A DNA stretch of 64,000 bases, taken from contig NC_015422.1 of assembly GCF_000204645.1 (NCBI RefSeq), positions 4,295,001-4,359,000 on the forward strand, written 5' to 3'. The first letter of the stretch is position 1; each line of letters begins with the position of its first letter. Positions 7,761 to 16,444 of this stretch are shown here, in pieces. This stretch comes from Alicycliphilus denitrificans K601 (GTDB lineage: Bacteria; Pseudomonadota; Gammaproteobacteria; Burkholderiales; Burkholderiaceae_C). The notes under the pieces were generated by a model that was given only the letters and a program-made list of their open reading frames with translations, was not told the origin of the DNA and ran no database searches. Both the position numbers and the translations under genes were made by a program.

Positions 7761-10700
7761 TCATGCGCGCGCCAGCACCGGCGCCAGCGCCCGGCCCGTG
7801 TGCGTGCCCAGCCGCACCAGGTCCTCGGGCGTGCCTGCGGCCACGATGGTGCCGCCGTCCTTGCCGCCCTCGGGGCCCAGGTCGATGATCCAGTCGGCCT
7901 CGGCGATCACGTCGAGGTCGTGCTCGATGACGGCCACGCTGTGGCCGCCGTCCACCAGGCGGTGCAGCACCTTGATGAGCTTGTGCACGTCGGCCATGTG
8001 CAGGCCCACGGTGGGCTCGTCGAGCACGTAGAGCGTGTGCGGCGCCTTCTGGCCGCGACGGCCCACGTCGTCGCGCACCTTGGTCAGTTCAGTCACGAGC
8101 TTGATGCGCTGGGCCTCGCCGCCGGAGAGCGTCGGGCTGGGCTGGCCGAGCGTGAGGTAGCCCAGGCCCACGTCCTTCAGCAGCTGCAGCGGGTGCGCGA
8201 TGCTGGGCATGCTGGCGAAGAACTCCACGGCCTCGTCCACCTCCATCTGCAGCACGTCGCCGATGCTTTTGCCGCGCCAGGTGACGGCCAGGGTCTCGGG
8301 GTTGAAGCGCGCGCCGTGGCAGACCTCGCAGGGCACCTTCACGTCGGGCAGGAAGCTCATGGCGATGGTGCGCATGCCCTGCCCTTCGCAGCCGGGGCAG
8401 CGGCCCTCGCCCGTGTTGAAGCTGAAGCGCCCGGGCGCGTAGCCGCGCGCCTTGGCCTCCAGCGTCTCGGCGAACAACTTGCGGATGGTGTCCCAGAAGC
8501 CGATGTAGGTGGCGGGGCAGCTGCGCGGCGTCTTGCCGATGGGCGTCTGGTCCACCTCCAGCACGCGGTCGATGGTCTCGAAGCCCTGCAGGCCCTTGCA
8601 GCCCACGAGCGCGGGCGCCTTGCCCGCGTCCATGGCCTCGCGCCCGGCCTTGGTGGCGCGCTGGCCCACCCAGGCCGCCACGTTGGCCAGCAGCACGTCG
8701 CGCGCCAGCGTGGACTTGCCCGAGCCCGACACGCCCGTGACGGCGACCAGGCGCTGCAGCGGCACGCGCGCGTCGATGTCCCGCAGGTTGTGCAGGCAGG
8801 CGCCCAGCACGGTGAGCCAGGCCAGGGGCTGGGCAGCTTCTGTTTTGCTAGCTGCCAGCGCTTTCCCCTCCTTGTTTTCAGATGTTTTCGTATCTGAAAC
8901 TGTTTGTCGAAGAGCGCCAGAAGCTCCGTTTTCAGGAGCATGAACCACCCGCCGCGCCTGCAGCGGATGGCGCATGGCGTGCAGCAGGTAGCGGCCGGTC
9001 TGCGAGTCCTCGGCGGCCTGCACGTCGGCCACCGTGCCCTGCGCCACCAGGCGCCCGCCGCGCTTGCCGGCGCTGGGGCCTATGTCGATGATGTGGTCGG
9101 CGCGGCGGATGGTGTCCTCGTCGTGCTCCACCACCACCAGCGTGTTGCCCTTGTCGCCGAGCTTGTGCAGGGCGTTCAGCAGGATCTGGTTGTCGCGCGC
9201 GTGCAGGCCTATGGTGGGCTCGTCCAGCACGTAGCACACGCCCTGCAGGTTGCTGCCGAGCTGCGCCGCCAGGCGGATGCGCTGCGCCTCGCCGCCGCTG
9301 AGCGTGGGCGCGCCGCGGTCGAGCGTGAGGTAGGACAGGCCGACTTCCTCCAGGAATTCGAGCCTGCTCTGGATCTCGGGGACCAGGTCGCGCGCGATGT
9401 CGTTATCCCGTTGGGTCATGCGGCCCGAGAGCTGCAGCCCCGCGATCCACTGCCGCACCTCGCTCACCGACAGGTGCGCCACCTCGGTGATGGCCGTGCC
9501 GGCGAAGCGCACGGCGCGCGCCACGGGGTTCAGGCGCGTGCCCTGGCAGGCGGGGCAGGCCAGGTCCGCCAGGTCTTCCACCTCGGGCTCGGCGAAGGTC
9601 TGCTCGCGGCCGCGGTCGTCGGACTGCACCGAGTCGTCGAAGGCCTTGCGCTGCTCCTTGGTCAGCTTGACGCCCGTGCCCACGCAGTCGGGGCACCAGC
9701 CGTGCTTGCTGTTGTACGAGAACAGGCGCGGGTCCAGCTCGGCGTAGCTCGTCGCGCACACGGGGCAGGCGCGCTTGGTGGAGAACACCTGCAGCCGGCC
9801 GATGTGGGCCGTGGACGCGCCGTCCTGCAGCGCCTCCTGCAGGCCGTCGAGGTGGCTGAGCACGTGGACCACGCCCTTGCCCAGCTCCAGCGCCTTGGCA
9901 AGCTGAGCGCGCAGCGCGTCCTCCTTTTCGGCCGACACGTGCAGGCTGGCCACGGGCAGCTCGATGGTGTGCTCCTTGAAGCGGTCGATGCGCGGGAAGC
10001 CCGCCGTGGGCAGGAAGTTGCCGTCCACGCGCAGGTGGGTGTAGCCGCGCGGGCGCGCCCAGTCGGCCAGCTCGGTGTAGACGCCCTTGCGGTTCATCAC
10101 CAGGGGCGCCAGCAGGCCGATGTGCTGGCCGCGGAACTGCGTGAGCAGCTGCGCGGCGATGCTCTCCATGGTCTGCGGCTGCACCGCCGCGCCGTCGTGC
10201 ACGCAGTGCTGCACGCCGAGCTTCACGTACAGCAGGCGCAGGAAGTGCCAGACCTCGGTGGTCGTGCCCACGGTGCTCTTGCGTCCGCCGCGCGAGAGGC
10301 GCTGCTCTATGGCCACGGTGGGCGGTATGCCGTAGACGGCGTCCACCTCGGGCCGGCCCGCGGGCTGCACGATGGAGCGCGCGTAGGCGTTGAGCGACTC
10401 CAGGTAGCGGCGCTGCCCCTCGTTGAACAGGATGTCGAAGGCCAGCGTGGACTTGCCCGAGCCGCTGACGCCCGTGATCACGTTGAAGCGCCCGCGCGGA
10501 ATGTCCAGCGTGAGGTGCTGCAGGTTGTGCTCGCGGGCATTCACGATTTCAATCGCGTTTTTGGCATCCAGCGCTTTTCCATCAAGCGCCAGCAGCTTCT
10601 CTTTCCGTAGCACGGCGCGCTGCTCGTGCACCGAATGGCCGCCCTCTCCGAGCGCCTGCTCGTACTCGCGCAGCGCGGCGCCGGTGTGCGAGTGCGGGTG

Positions 10701-13595
10701 CCGGCGCACCTCCTCGGGCGCGCCCTCGGCGACGAGTTGGCCGCCGGCGTCGCCCCCCTCGGGCCCCAGGTCGATGAGCCAGTCGGAGGCGGCGATCACG
10801 TCCAGGTTGTGCTCGATGACGATGAGCGAGTGGCCCGCGTCCAGGAGCTTGCGCAGCGCGCGCATGAGCTTGGCGATGTCGTCGAAGTGCAGGCCCGTGG
10901 TGGGCTCGTCGAACAGGAACAGCGTGCCCTTGCGCGCGACGGGCTGGCGCGACTTGGCCTGGGTGCGCGCGGCCTCGGCCAGGAAGCCCGCGAGCTTGAG
11001 GCGCTGCGCCTCGCCGCCCGACAGCGTGGGCACGGGCTGGCCCAGGCGCACGTATTCCAGCCCCACGTCCACGATGGGCGCGAGCGCGCGGATCACCTCG
11101 CGGTCGCCCGCGAACGCCTCAGCGGCCTCGTGCACGGTCAGCTCCAGCACGTCGGCCACGTTGAGCAGCCTGCCGCCGCGCTCGATGCGCACCTCCAGCA
11201 CCTCGGGCCGGTAGCGCTTGCCGTCGCAGTCGGGGCAGCGCAGGTACACGTCCGACAGGAACTGCATCTCCACATGCTCGAAGCCCGATCCGCCGCAGGA
11301 GGGGCAGCGCCCGTCGCCCGAGTTGAAGCTGAACTTGGCCGCGGTGTAGCCGCGCTCGCGCGCGAGCGGCGCCACGGCGAACAGCTCGCGGATGGCGTCC
11401 CACGCGCCCACATAGCTCACGGGGTTGGAGCGCGCCGTCTTGCCGATGGGCGACTGGTCCACGAACACCACGTCGCTCAGGTGGTCCGCGCCCAGCAGCC
11501 GGTCATGCGCGCCGGGCGACTCGGTCGCCTTGCCGAAGTGGCGCATGAGCGCGGGCGCGAGCACGTCCTGGATCAGCGTGGACTTGCCCGAGCCCGACAC
11601 ACCGGTCACGGTAACCAGGCGCTGCAGCGGGAACTCCACCGTCAGGCCCTGCAGGTTGTGCTCGCGCGCGCCTTCGAGGATCAGGCGCGGCGTGGAATCC
11701 GTCACCAGGCGCTTGAGGCCCGTGCCGATGTGCCTGCGCCCGCCCAGGTACTGGCCCGTGAGCGTGGGCGCGCGGCGCAGCTCGCCCACCGTGCCGTCGA
11801 ACACGATGCGGCCGCCGCGCTCGCCCGGGCCGGGACCGAAGTCGAGGATGCGGTCGGCCGCGAGCATGACGGCCGGGTCGTGCTCCACCACCACCAGCGT
11901 GTTGCCCGCGTCGCGCAGGCGCAGCATGGCCTCGGTGATGCGGTGCATGTCGCGCGGGTGCAGGCCTATGCTGGGCTCGTCCAGCACGAACAGTGTGTTG
12001 ACCAGGCTGGTGCCCAGCGCCGTGGTGAGGTTGATGCGCTGCACCTCGCCGCCGCTCAGGGTCCGGCTCTGCCGGTCCAGCGTGAGGTAGCCGATGCCCA
12101 CGTCGCACAGGTACTTGAGGCGCGTGGAGATCTCCTCGTGCAGCAGCTGCAGCGCCTGCCGCTCCCCCTCGCCCGGCCCTGCGTCCTTGCCCTGCGCGGG
12201 GGCGAACCCCAGGCGCGCGAAGAACCGCCGCAGCCGCTCGATCGGCAGCATCATCAGGTCATGCAGGCACAGCCCCGGCAGCGCCTCCAGCTGCGCGCGG
12301 GTCCACTGAACGCCCTGCGGCATGAAGCGGCGCGCGGGGTCCAGCACCGTGTCGGCGTCTTCCTTGCTGCCGATGCGCCACAGCAGGCTCTCGGTCTTCA
12401 GGCGCGCGCCCGCGCACACGGGGCATGGCGTGTAGCTGCGGTACTTGGACAGCAGCACGCGGATGTGCATCTTGTAGGCCTTGCTCTCCAGGTACGCGAA
12501 GAAGCGCCGTATGCCGTACCACTGCCTGTTCCAGTTGCCCTCCTTGAAGCCCGGCGTGCCCTCGATCACCCATTGCCGCTGCTCGGCCGTGAGCTTGTAC
12601 CAGGGCGTGTCGCGCGGAATGCCCGCGGCCTCGGCATGGCGCATCAGGTCGTCCTGGCATTCCTTCCACGCGGGCGTCTGTATGGGCTTGATGGCGCCGG
12701 CGCGCAGCGTGAGCTTCTCGTTCGGGACGACCAGGCCCCAGTCCACGCCGATCACGCGGCCAAAGCCCCGGCAGGTATCGCAGGCGCCCACGGCCGAGTT
12801 GAAGGAGAACATCGAGGCGATGGGCTCGGCGTAGCGCAGGTCGCTCTCGGGGCAGTGCAGGCCGGTGGAGAAGCGCCACAGCTCGCTCTCGCTCTCGTCG
12901 CGCAAGCGATAGACATTGAGCCGCCCGCCGCCGCGCTTGAGCGCCACCTCGATGGCCTCGACCACGCGCACGCGCTCGGCGCCGCCCATGCGGAAACGGT
13001 CGGCCACCACGTCGAGCAGCTTCCTGCCGTCCCGCTCGCGCTCGGCCTGCACCCTGGTGAAGCCGCTGGCGGACAGCCATTGTTCGAGCTGCTCGGCCGT
13101 GATGCCGGCCGGCAGCTCCACGGGGAAGGTGAGCACGATGCGCGGGTCGCCCTCGGCAGCGCAGCGCCGCTGCAGCTCGGCGTAAATGGTGTCGGGCGAG
13201 TCGTGGCGCACGGGCAGCGCCGTTTTGCGGTCGAACAGCTGGCCGGCGCGCGCGAACAGCAGCTTCAGGTGGTCGTTGAGCTCCGTCATCGTGCCCACGG
13301 TGGAGCGCGAGCTGCGCACGGGGTTGGTCTGGTCGATGGCGATGGCCGGCGGCACGCCCTCCACCTTGTCCACGGCCGGCTTGTCCATGCGGTCCAGGAA
13401 CTGGCGCGCATAGGCGCTGAAAGTCTCCACGTAGCGGCGCTGGCCCTCGGCGTACAGCGTGTCGAACACCAGGCTGGACTTGCCCGAGCCGCTCGGGCCG
13501 GTCACCACGGTGAGCTCGCCCGTGCGGATGTCCAGGTCGAGGTTCTTGAGGTTGTGCTGGCGCGCGCCGTGGATACGGATCAGTCCCTGGGTCAT
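7761..13595 (-). CDS. Tandem (double) UvrA-like ABC ATPase, 1944 aa
   Basis: Two UvrA-type proteins fused head to tail, about twice the 940 aa of normal UvrA. Four nucleotide-binding domains are visible. Walker A motifs (GPSGSGKSS, then GVSGSGKST three times) sit at about residues 36, 667, 1048 and 1628, LSGGE signatures at about 515, 857, 1432 and 1822, and each is followed by a Walker B ([36 protein letters not shown]). Zinc-finger cysteine pairs occur in both halves, but the first finger of half one reads HCPESD, lacking one cysteine. UvrA recognises DNA damage as a dimer; this form could be a covalent dimer. Similar tandem proteins occur in betaproteobacteria beside a normal uvrA, so a role in export or in DNA protection is also possible. 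Linkers at about 993-1018 and 1552-1592 are coded by interspersed repeats. The start at [10 protein letters not shown] is preferred over an upstream ATG. Confidence 0.93.
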   Translation of the reverse strand: MTQGLIRIHGARQHNLKNLDLDIRTGELTVVTGPSGSGKSSLVFDTLYAEGQRRYVETFSAYARQFLDRMDKPAVDKVEGVPPAIAIDQTNPVRSSRSTVGTMTELNDHLKLLFARAGQLFDRKTALPVRHDSPDTIYAELQRRCAAEGDPRIVLTFPVELPAGITAEQLEQWLSASGFTRVQAERERDGRKLLDVVADRFRMGGAERVRVVEAIEVALKRGGGRLNVYRLRDESESELWRFSTGLHCPESDLRYAEPIASMFSFNSAVGACDTCRGFGRVIGVDWGLVVPNEKLTLRAGAIKPIQTPAWKECQDDLMRHAEAAGIPRDTPWYKLTAEQRQWVIEGTPGFKEGNWNRQWYGIRRFFAYLESKAYKMHIRVLLSKYRSYTPCPVCAGARLKTESLLWRIGSKEDADTVLDPARRFMPQGVQWTRAQLEALPGLCLHDLMMLPIERLRRFFARLGFAPAQGKDAGPGEGERQALQLLHEEISTRLKYLCDVGIGYLTLDRQSRTLSGGEVQRINLTTALGTSLVNTLFVLDEPSIGLHPRDMHRITEAMLRLRDAGNTLVVVEHDPAVMLAADRILDFGPGPGERGGRIVFDGTVGELRRAPTLTGQYLGGRRHIGTGLKRLVTDSTPRLILEGAREHNLQGLTVEFPLQRLVTVTGVSGSGKSTLIQDVLAPALMRHFGKATESPGAHDRLLGADHLSDVVFVDQSPIGKTARSNPVSYVGAWDAIRELFAVAPLARERGYTAAKFSFNSGDGRCPSCGGSGFEHVEMQFLSDVYLRCPDCDGKRYRPEVLEVRIERGGRLLNVADVLELTVHEAAEAFAGDREVIRALAPIVDVGLEYVRLGQPVPTLSGGEAQRLKLAGFLAEAARTQAKSRQPVARKGTLFLFDEPTTGLHFDDIAKLMRALRKLLDAGHSLIVIEHNLDVIAASDWLIDLGPEGGDAGGQLVAEGAPEEVRRHPHSHTGAALREYEQALGEGGHSVHEQRAVLRKEKLLALDGKALDAKNAIEIVNAREHNLQHLTLDIPRGRFNVITGVSGSGKSTLAFDILFNEGQRRYLESLNAYARSIVQPAGRPEVDAVYGIPPTVAIEQRLSRGGRKSTVGTTTEVWHFLRLLYVKLGVQHCVHDGAAVQPQTMESIAAQLLTQFRGQHIGLLAPLVMNRKGVYTELADWARPRGYTHLRVDGNFLPTAGFPRIDRFKEHTIELPVASLHVSAEKEDALRAQLAKALELGKGVVHVLSHLDGLQEALQDGASTAHIGRLQVFSTKRACPVCATSYAELDPRLFSYNSKHGWCPDCVGTGVKLTKEQRKAFDDSVQSDDRGREQTFAEPEVEDLADLACPACQGTRLNPVARAVRFAGTAITEVAHLSVSEVRQWIAGLQLSGRMTQRDNDIARDLVPEIQSRLEFLEEVGLSYLTLDRGAPTLSGGEAQRIRLAAQLGSNLQGVCYVLDEPTIGLHARDNQILLNALHKLGDKGNTLVVVEHDEDTIRRADHIIDIGPSAGKRGGRLVAQGTVADVQAAEDSQTGRYLLHAMRHPLQARRVVHAPENGASGALRQTVSDTKTSENKEGKALAASKTEAAQPLAWLTVLGACLHNLRDIDARVPLQRLVAVTGVSGSGKSTLARDVLLANVAAWVGQRATKAGREAMDAGKAPALVGCKGLQGFETIDRVLEVDQTPIGKTPRSCPATYIGFWDTIRKLFAETLEAKARGYAPGRFSFNTGEGRCPGCEGQGMRTIAMSFLPDVKVPCEVCHGARFNPETLAVTWRGKSIGDVLQMEVDEAVEFFASMPSIAHPLQLLKDVGLGYLTLGQPSPTLSGGEAQRIKLVTELTKVRDDVGRRGQKAPHTLYVLDEPTVGLHMADVHKLIKVLHRLVDGGHSVAVIEHDLDVIAEADWIIDLGPEGGKDGGTIVAAGTPEDLVRLGTHTGRALAPVLARA
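8834..8938 (-). repeat. Composite interspersed repeat, in-frame inside the uvrA-like gene
   Basis: On the minus strand this reads CTGAAAACGGAGCT, later AGTTTCAG and ACATCTGAAAAC, then AAAGCGCTGGCAGCTAGC. The same order of blocks, with about two thirds of positions identical, lies between livK and livH at 38524-38630. Here it codes the low-complexity linker [18 protein letters not shown] and beyond, between two ATPase domains. Confidence 0.75.
10556..10600 (+). repeat. Palindromic repeat copy in the linker between the UvrA halves
   Basis: Contains CCAGCGC, then TCCATCAAGCGC and GCAGC, matching the copy at 48320-48375 nearly base for base in the core. On the coding strand it gives [16 protein letters not shown], the spacer between half one and half two of the protein. 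Confidence 0.75.
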
Positions 13596-13728
13596 GGGGG
13601 TTCTTTCTGCTTCGAGGCCGAACATTCTAGGGATGCGCGGATCGCACGCTCGCCTCGTGCAAAACATCCCTTCGGGGCACCCGATCCGGTAGACTGCCGC
13701 GCAGCATCAACCAAGGAGAGGCGAGACC

Positions 13729-14841
13729 ATGCAGGCATGGCAGAAATGGGGAGCGGCCCTGGCCCTGGGCGCGCTGCTGGGCACGGCCCAGGCCCAGATC
13801 CTGGTGGGCCAGACCGCGGGGCTTTCGGGCGTGGTCGGTCCAGGCGTGCAGGAAACCGCCGCGGGCGCCAGGCTCTTCATCGACGCGGTGAACGCCAAGG
13901 GCGGAGTCCACGGCCAGAAGATCGAGCTGATCGCCATGGACGACAAGTTCGACCCCAAGACCGCCGGCGAGAACGCGCGCGTGCTGATCGAGGACAAGAA
14001 GGTGCACGTCATGTTCCTCACGCGCGGCACGCCACACACCGAGGCCATCATCCCGCACCTGGACAAGCATGGCGTGGCCCTCGTGGGCCCCTCCACGGGC
14101 GCCATGGTGCTGCACCAGCCCGTGCGCAAGCATGTCTTCAACGTGCGCGCCACCTACCAGCGCGAGGCCGAGAAGGCCATGGCCCACCTGGCCTCGCTGG
14201 GCATGACGCGCATCGCCGTGCTGTATGCCGACGACAGCTTCGGCGCCGACGGCGTGGCCGGCGCGCAGAAGGGCCTGGCGCAGGCCCGGCTGGAGCCCGT
14301 GGTGCTGGAGAAATTCAACCGCGCCCAGCCCGACTTCGCTCCCCCGGCGGCGAAGATCGCGCAGGCGCAGGCACAGGCCGTGATGATCATCGGCTCGGGC
14401 ACCACCGTGGTCGACGGCTATGCGGCGCTGCGCAAGGCGGGCTCAACGGCACAGCTCGTGACGCTGTCGAACAACGCCTCCAACGGCTTCATCAAGAGCC
14501 TGGGCGAGCACGCGCGCGGCGTCATCGTGTCCCAGGTCTTCCCCAACGAACGCAGCCTGGGCTATCCCATGGTCCGGGAGGCGATCGAGCTGAACAAGGC
14601 ACGCGGCCAGGGCGAGGTGAGCCCCGCGATGCTCGAAGGCTTCGCCGCCGCCAAGGTGCTGGTCGAAGGACTGCGCCGCGCCGGCCCCAAGCCCACGCGG
14701 GAGAAGATCCAGTCGGCGCTCGAATCGATACAGCAGCTCGACCTGGGCGGCCTGCTCGTCTCCTACGGCGAGAATGACCACACGGGGCTCGACTTCGCGG
14801 ACCTGTCCATCATCGGCGCCGACGGCAAGTTCCGCCGCTGA
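13729..14841 (+). CDS. ABC transporter substrate-binding protein, Leu/Ile/Val-binding family (370 aa)
   Basis: A periplasmic receptor of the Peripla_BP_6 type. A signal peptide (MQAWQKWGAALALGALLG, cleavage after AQA) is followed by a two-lobed receptor: VGQTAGLSGVVGPGVQETA at the ligand site, GGVHGQKIELIAMDDKFDP, the hinge region and FANTASFG-like surface segments such as LYADDSFGADGVAGA. Permease and ATPase genes are not adjacent, so it is an orphan receptor that may serve a distant transporter. It is divergent from the uvrA-like gene with a 133-bp gap and ends at a strong terminator. The ligand may be an amino acid, amide or aromatic acid; this cannot be decided. Confidence 0.9.
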   Translation: MQAWQKWGAALALGALLGTAQAQILVGQTAGLSGVVGPGVQETAAGARLFIDAVNAKGGVHGQKIELIAMDDKFDPKTAGENARVLIEDKKVHVMFLTRGTPHTEAIIPHLDKHGVALVGPSTGAMVLHQPVRKHVFNVRATYQREAEKAMAHLASLGMTRIAVLYADDSFGADGVAGAQKGLAQARLEPVVLEKFNRAQPDFAPPAAKIAQAQAQAVMIIGSGTTVVDGYAALRKAGSTAQLVTLSNNASNGFIKSLGEHARGVIVSQVFPNERSLGYPMVREAIELNKARGQGEVSPAMLEGFAAAKVLVEGLRRAGPKPTREKIQSALESIQQLDLGGLLVSYGENDHTGLDFADLSIIGADGKFRR

Positions 14842-14857
14842 CCCAAGGCAGCACATG

Positions 14858-14893
14858 AAAAAAACCCGCAGGCCACGGCCTGCGGGTTTTTTT
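14858..14893. terminator. Strong bidirectional intrinsic terminator
   Basis: CCCGCAGGC and GCCTGCGGG form a perfect stem with a 4-base loop, flanked by an A-run on the left and a T-run on the right. It serves the receptor gene on the plus strand and the small membrane protein gene on the minus strand. Confidence 0.93.
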
Positions 14894-14909
14894 ATCGGGG
14901 CCGGCAGCC

Positions 14910-15077
14910 TTACTGCGCGGCGCTGGCTGCCGAAGCGGGCGCCGCCGCCGGCTCGGGCGCGTGCACGGCCTCCACGCCATGCTTTTCGCCGCTCATGTCC
15001 ACCTGGTCTCCCGCCTTCATGATCACGAACAGCGCGATCACCGCGAACACCACAAAACCCAGCACGAGCTTCCACAT
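14910..15077 (-). CDS. Small single-helix membrane protein (55 aa)
   Basis: MWKLVLGFVVFAVIALFVIM forms one membrane helix at the N-terminus, followed by a short polar stretch (KAGDQVDMSGEKHGVEA) and an Ala/Pro-rich tail ending ASAASAAQ. It is probably anchored in the inner membrane with the tail outside. A good ribosome site (GGAGACAAGC) precedes the ATG. It lies between two terminators, so it is probably transcribed alone. No family or function is recognised; similar short proteins are often seen in this bacterial family. Confidence 0.75.
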   Translation of the reverse strand: MWKLVLGFVVFAVIALFVIMKAGDQVDMSGEKHGVEAVHAPEPAAAPASAASAAQ

Positions 15078-15120
15078 GCTTGTCTCCTGAAAGTTGTCGT
15101 CAACACAAAAGGGGCTCCAA

Positions 15121-15151
15121 CAAAAAGGCCCCACACATCCGTGTGGGGCCT
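15121..15151 (-). terminator. Intrinsic terminator of the porin gene
   Basis: AGGCCCCACAC and GTGTGGGGCCT form a perfect 11-bp stem with a 4-base loop. On the minus strand it is followed by TTTTTG. It lies about 70 bases after the porin stop codon. Confidence 0.9.
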
Positions 15152-15222
15152 GTCCTGTCCGATCGCAGGCCCGGCTCCATTGGATCAGGCCTGGATTGCA
15201 GGCAGCTTACGCTGCCCGGGAA

Positions 15223-16242
15223 TCAGAAGTTGTGGCGCACGCCCAGGGCGAACGAGCTGAAGTCGGAACCCGAGTTCGTCACGTTGTAGCCAGCGTTGTT
15301 GCCGTTGTTCACGCGGGTGTAGTAGGTGTACACCTTGGTGCGCTTGCTCAGGTTGTAGTTGTAGCCCAGGGTCCACTGCGTGGCATCCGAGTCGTTGACG
15401 TTGCTCCAGGAGTTGGCGTGGCCCACGTTCACGTGGAACTCGGAAGCACCCAGGGCGTACATGCCCGACAGGCGGAAGTTGTTGCGCGTGCCGGCGCCGG
15501 TGGTGACGATCTGGTTGTCATCCTTGTTGCGCTGGTAGTAGCCGCCCACCGTGAACTGGCCGAACGTGTACAGGGCGCGCAGGCCCACCTGGTAGTTGCT
15601 GTCGACGGAGCTGTAGCCGAGGCCCAGGTGCAGGGGGCCCATGTTGTAGTTGGCAGCCAGGTCGTAGCCGTTCTTGTCGTTGGTGCCGGCGGCCCTTTCG
15701 TGCAGCAGCACGGCGGCATCGACGGTCAGGCCGCCGAGGCTGGGGGTGCGGTAGCCGATCTTGTTCTTGGTGCCCAGGCCGCCGAACCACACGGGGTCGT
15801 AGTACAGGGCGTCGGACGACGAGCCGGTGTCGTGGTTGTGCATGCTCACGTAGTCGGCAGTCGCGTAGTACGACTCGGGCACGAAATTGCCCAGGCGCAC
15901 CATGCCGAAGCCGCCGGCCAGGTTGACTTCGCTCTGGCGGCCAAAGTTCAGGCCGTTGCCGACGGTGGCCAGGCCCGGCCAGCCCGTGCCGGTGCCGGTA
16001 TCGGACGCGAAGCCGCTTTCGAGCTGGAAGCCCGCCTTCAGGCCGCCACCCAGGTCTTCAGTACCACGGACGCCCCAGCGCGAAGCATTGTTGAACATGC
16101 CGGTCGTGCTGACGCCGCCGTCCTTCTGGCGTTCCACGGTGGTGTTGATGCGGCCATACAGGGTGACGCTGCTCTGTGCGAAGACGGCAGAAGTACCCAG
16201 CAGTGCCAGGGTTGCGAGCAACAAACGGCTTGGTTTTTGCAT
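15223..16242 (-). CDS. Outer-membrane porin, Porin_4 type (339 aa)
   Basis: A trimeric general porin of the betaproteobacterial type. Signal peptide MQKPSRLLLATLALLGTS with cleavage after AVFA; the mature protein opens with QSSVTLYGRINTTVER, the classic first beta strand. It continues as alternating amphipathic strands (GFQLESGF, VNLAGGFGMVRLGNF, KIGYRTPSLGGLTVDAAV) and ends in RHNF, the terminal Phe needed for outer-membrane assembly. Length is normal. It has its own terminator and a roughly 200-bp upstream region, so it is monocistronic. The signature of a specific ligand is not visible. Confidence 0.95.
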   Translation of the reverse strand: MQKPSRLLLATLALLGTSAVFAQSSVTLYGRINTTVERQKDGGVSTTGMFNNASRWGVRGTEDLGGGLKAGFQLESGFASDTGTGTGWPGLATVGNGLNFGRQSEVNLAGGFGMVRLGNFVPESYYATADYVSMHNHDTGSSSDALYYDPVWFGGLGTKNKIGYRTPSLGGLTVDAAVLLHERAAGTNDKNGYDLAANYNMGPLHLGLGYSSVDSNYQVGLRALYTFGQFTVGGYYQRNKDDNQIVTTGAGTRNNFRLSGMYALGASEFHVNVGHANSWSNVNDSDATQWTLGYNYNLSKRTKVYTYYTRVNNGNNAGYNVTNSGSDFSSFALGVRHNF

Positions 16243-16394
16243 GTGATTTCCTTGAAGAATGCTTGTGTCCATCGGGGGTGGGTAGGCACGGCTTGCCGCC
16301 TGCATGCGGCCGGTAGGCCCCATGTGCGTCTACGGCGTCGGATTTTATCGGCCGGCACACGGGAAAGGCGGCGCCGGCTCGACCCTGATGTTTT

Positions 16395-16429
16395 GCCGCC
16401 ACACTCTCGCACGGCGAGGGCGTGGCGGC
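16395..16429 (-). terminator. Two-tier hairpin after the MFS gene
   Basis: GCCGCCAC pairs with GTGGCGGC, enclosing a second stem CTCGC/GCGAG. It lies about 15 bases after the stop of the MFS gene. There is no T-run, so factor-dependent or weak termination is more likely than a classical intrinsic terminator. Confidence 0.5.
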
Positions 16430-16444
16430 GGGGCCAGGCTCAAC

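Noticed and set aside
13596..13728. SOS (LexA) box before the uvrA-like gene
   Set aside because: No CTGT(8)ACAG pattern is present in the divergent gap; the closest stretch lacks both conserved halves.
10626..14777. Very long open frame on the plus strand opposite the uvrA-like gene (about 1380 codons)
   Set aside because: It is rich in Ala, Arg, Gly, His and Val in the way typical of antisense frames in GC-rich DNA, has no recognisable domain, and overlaps well-supported genes on both strands.
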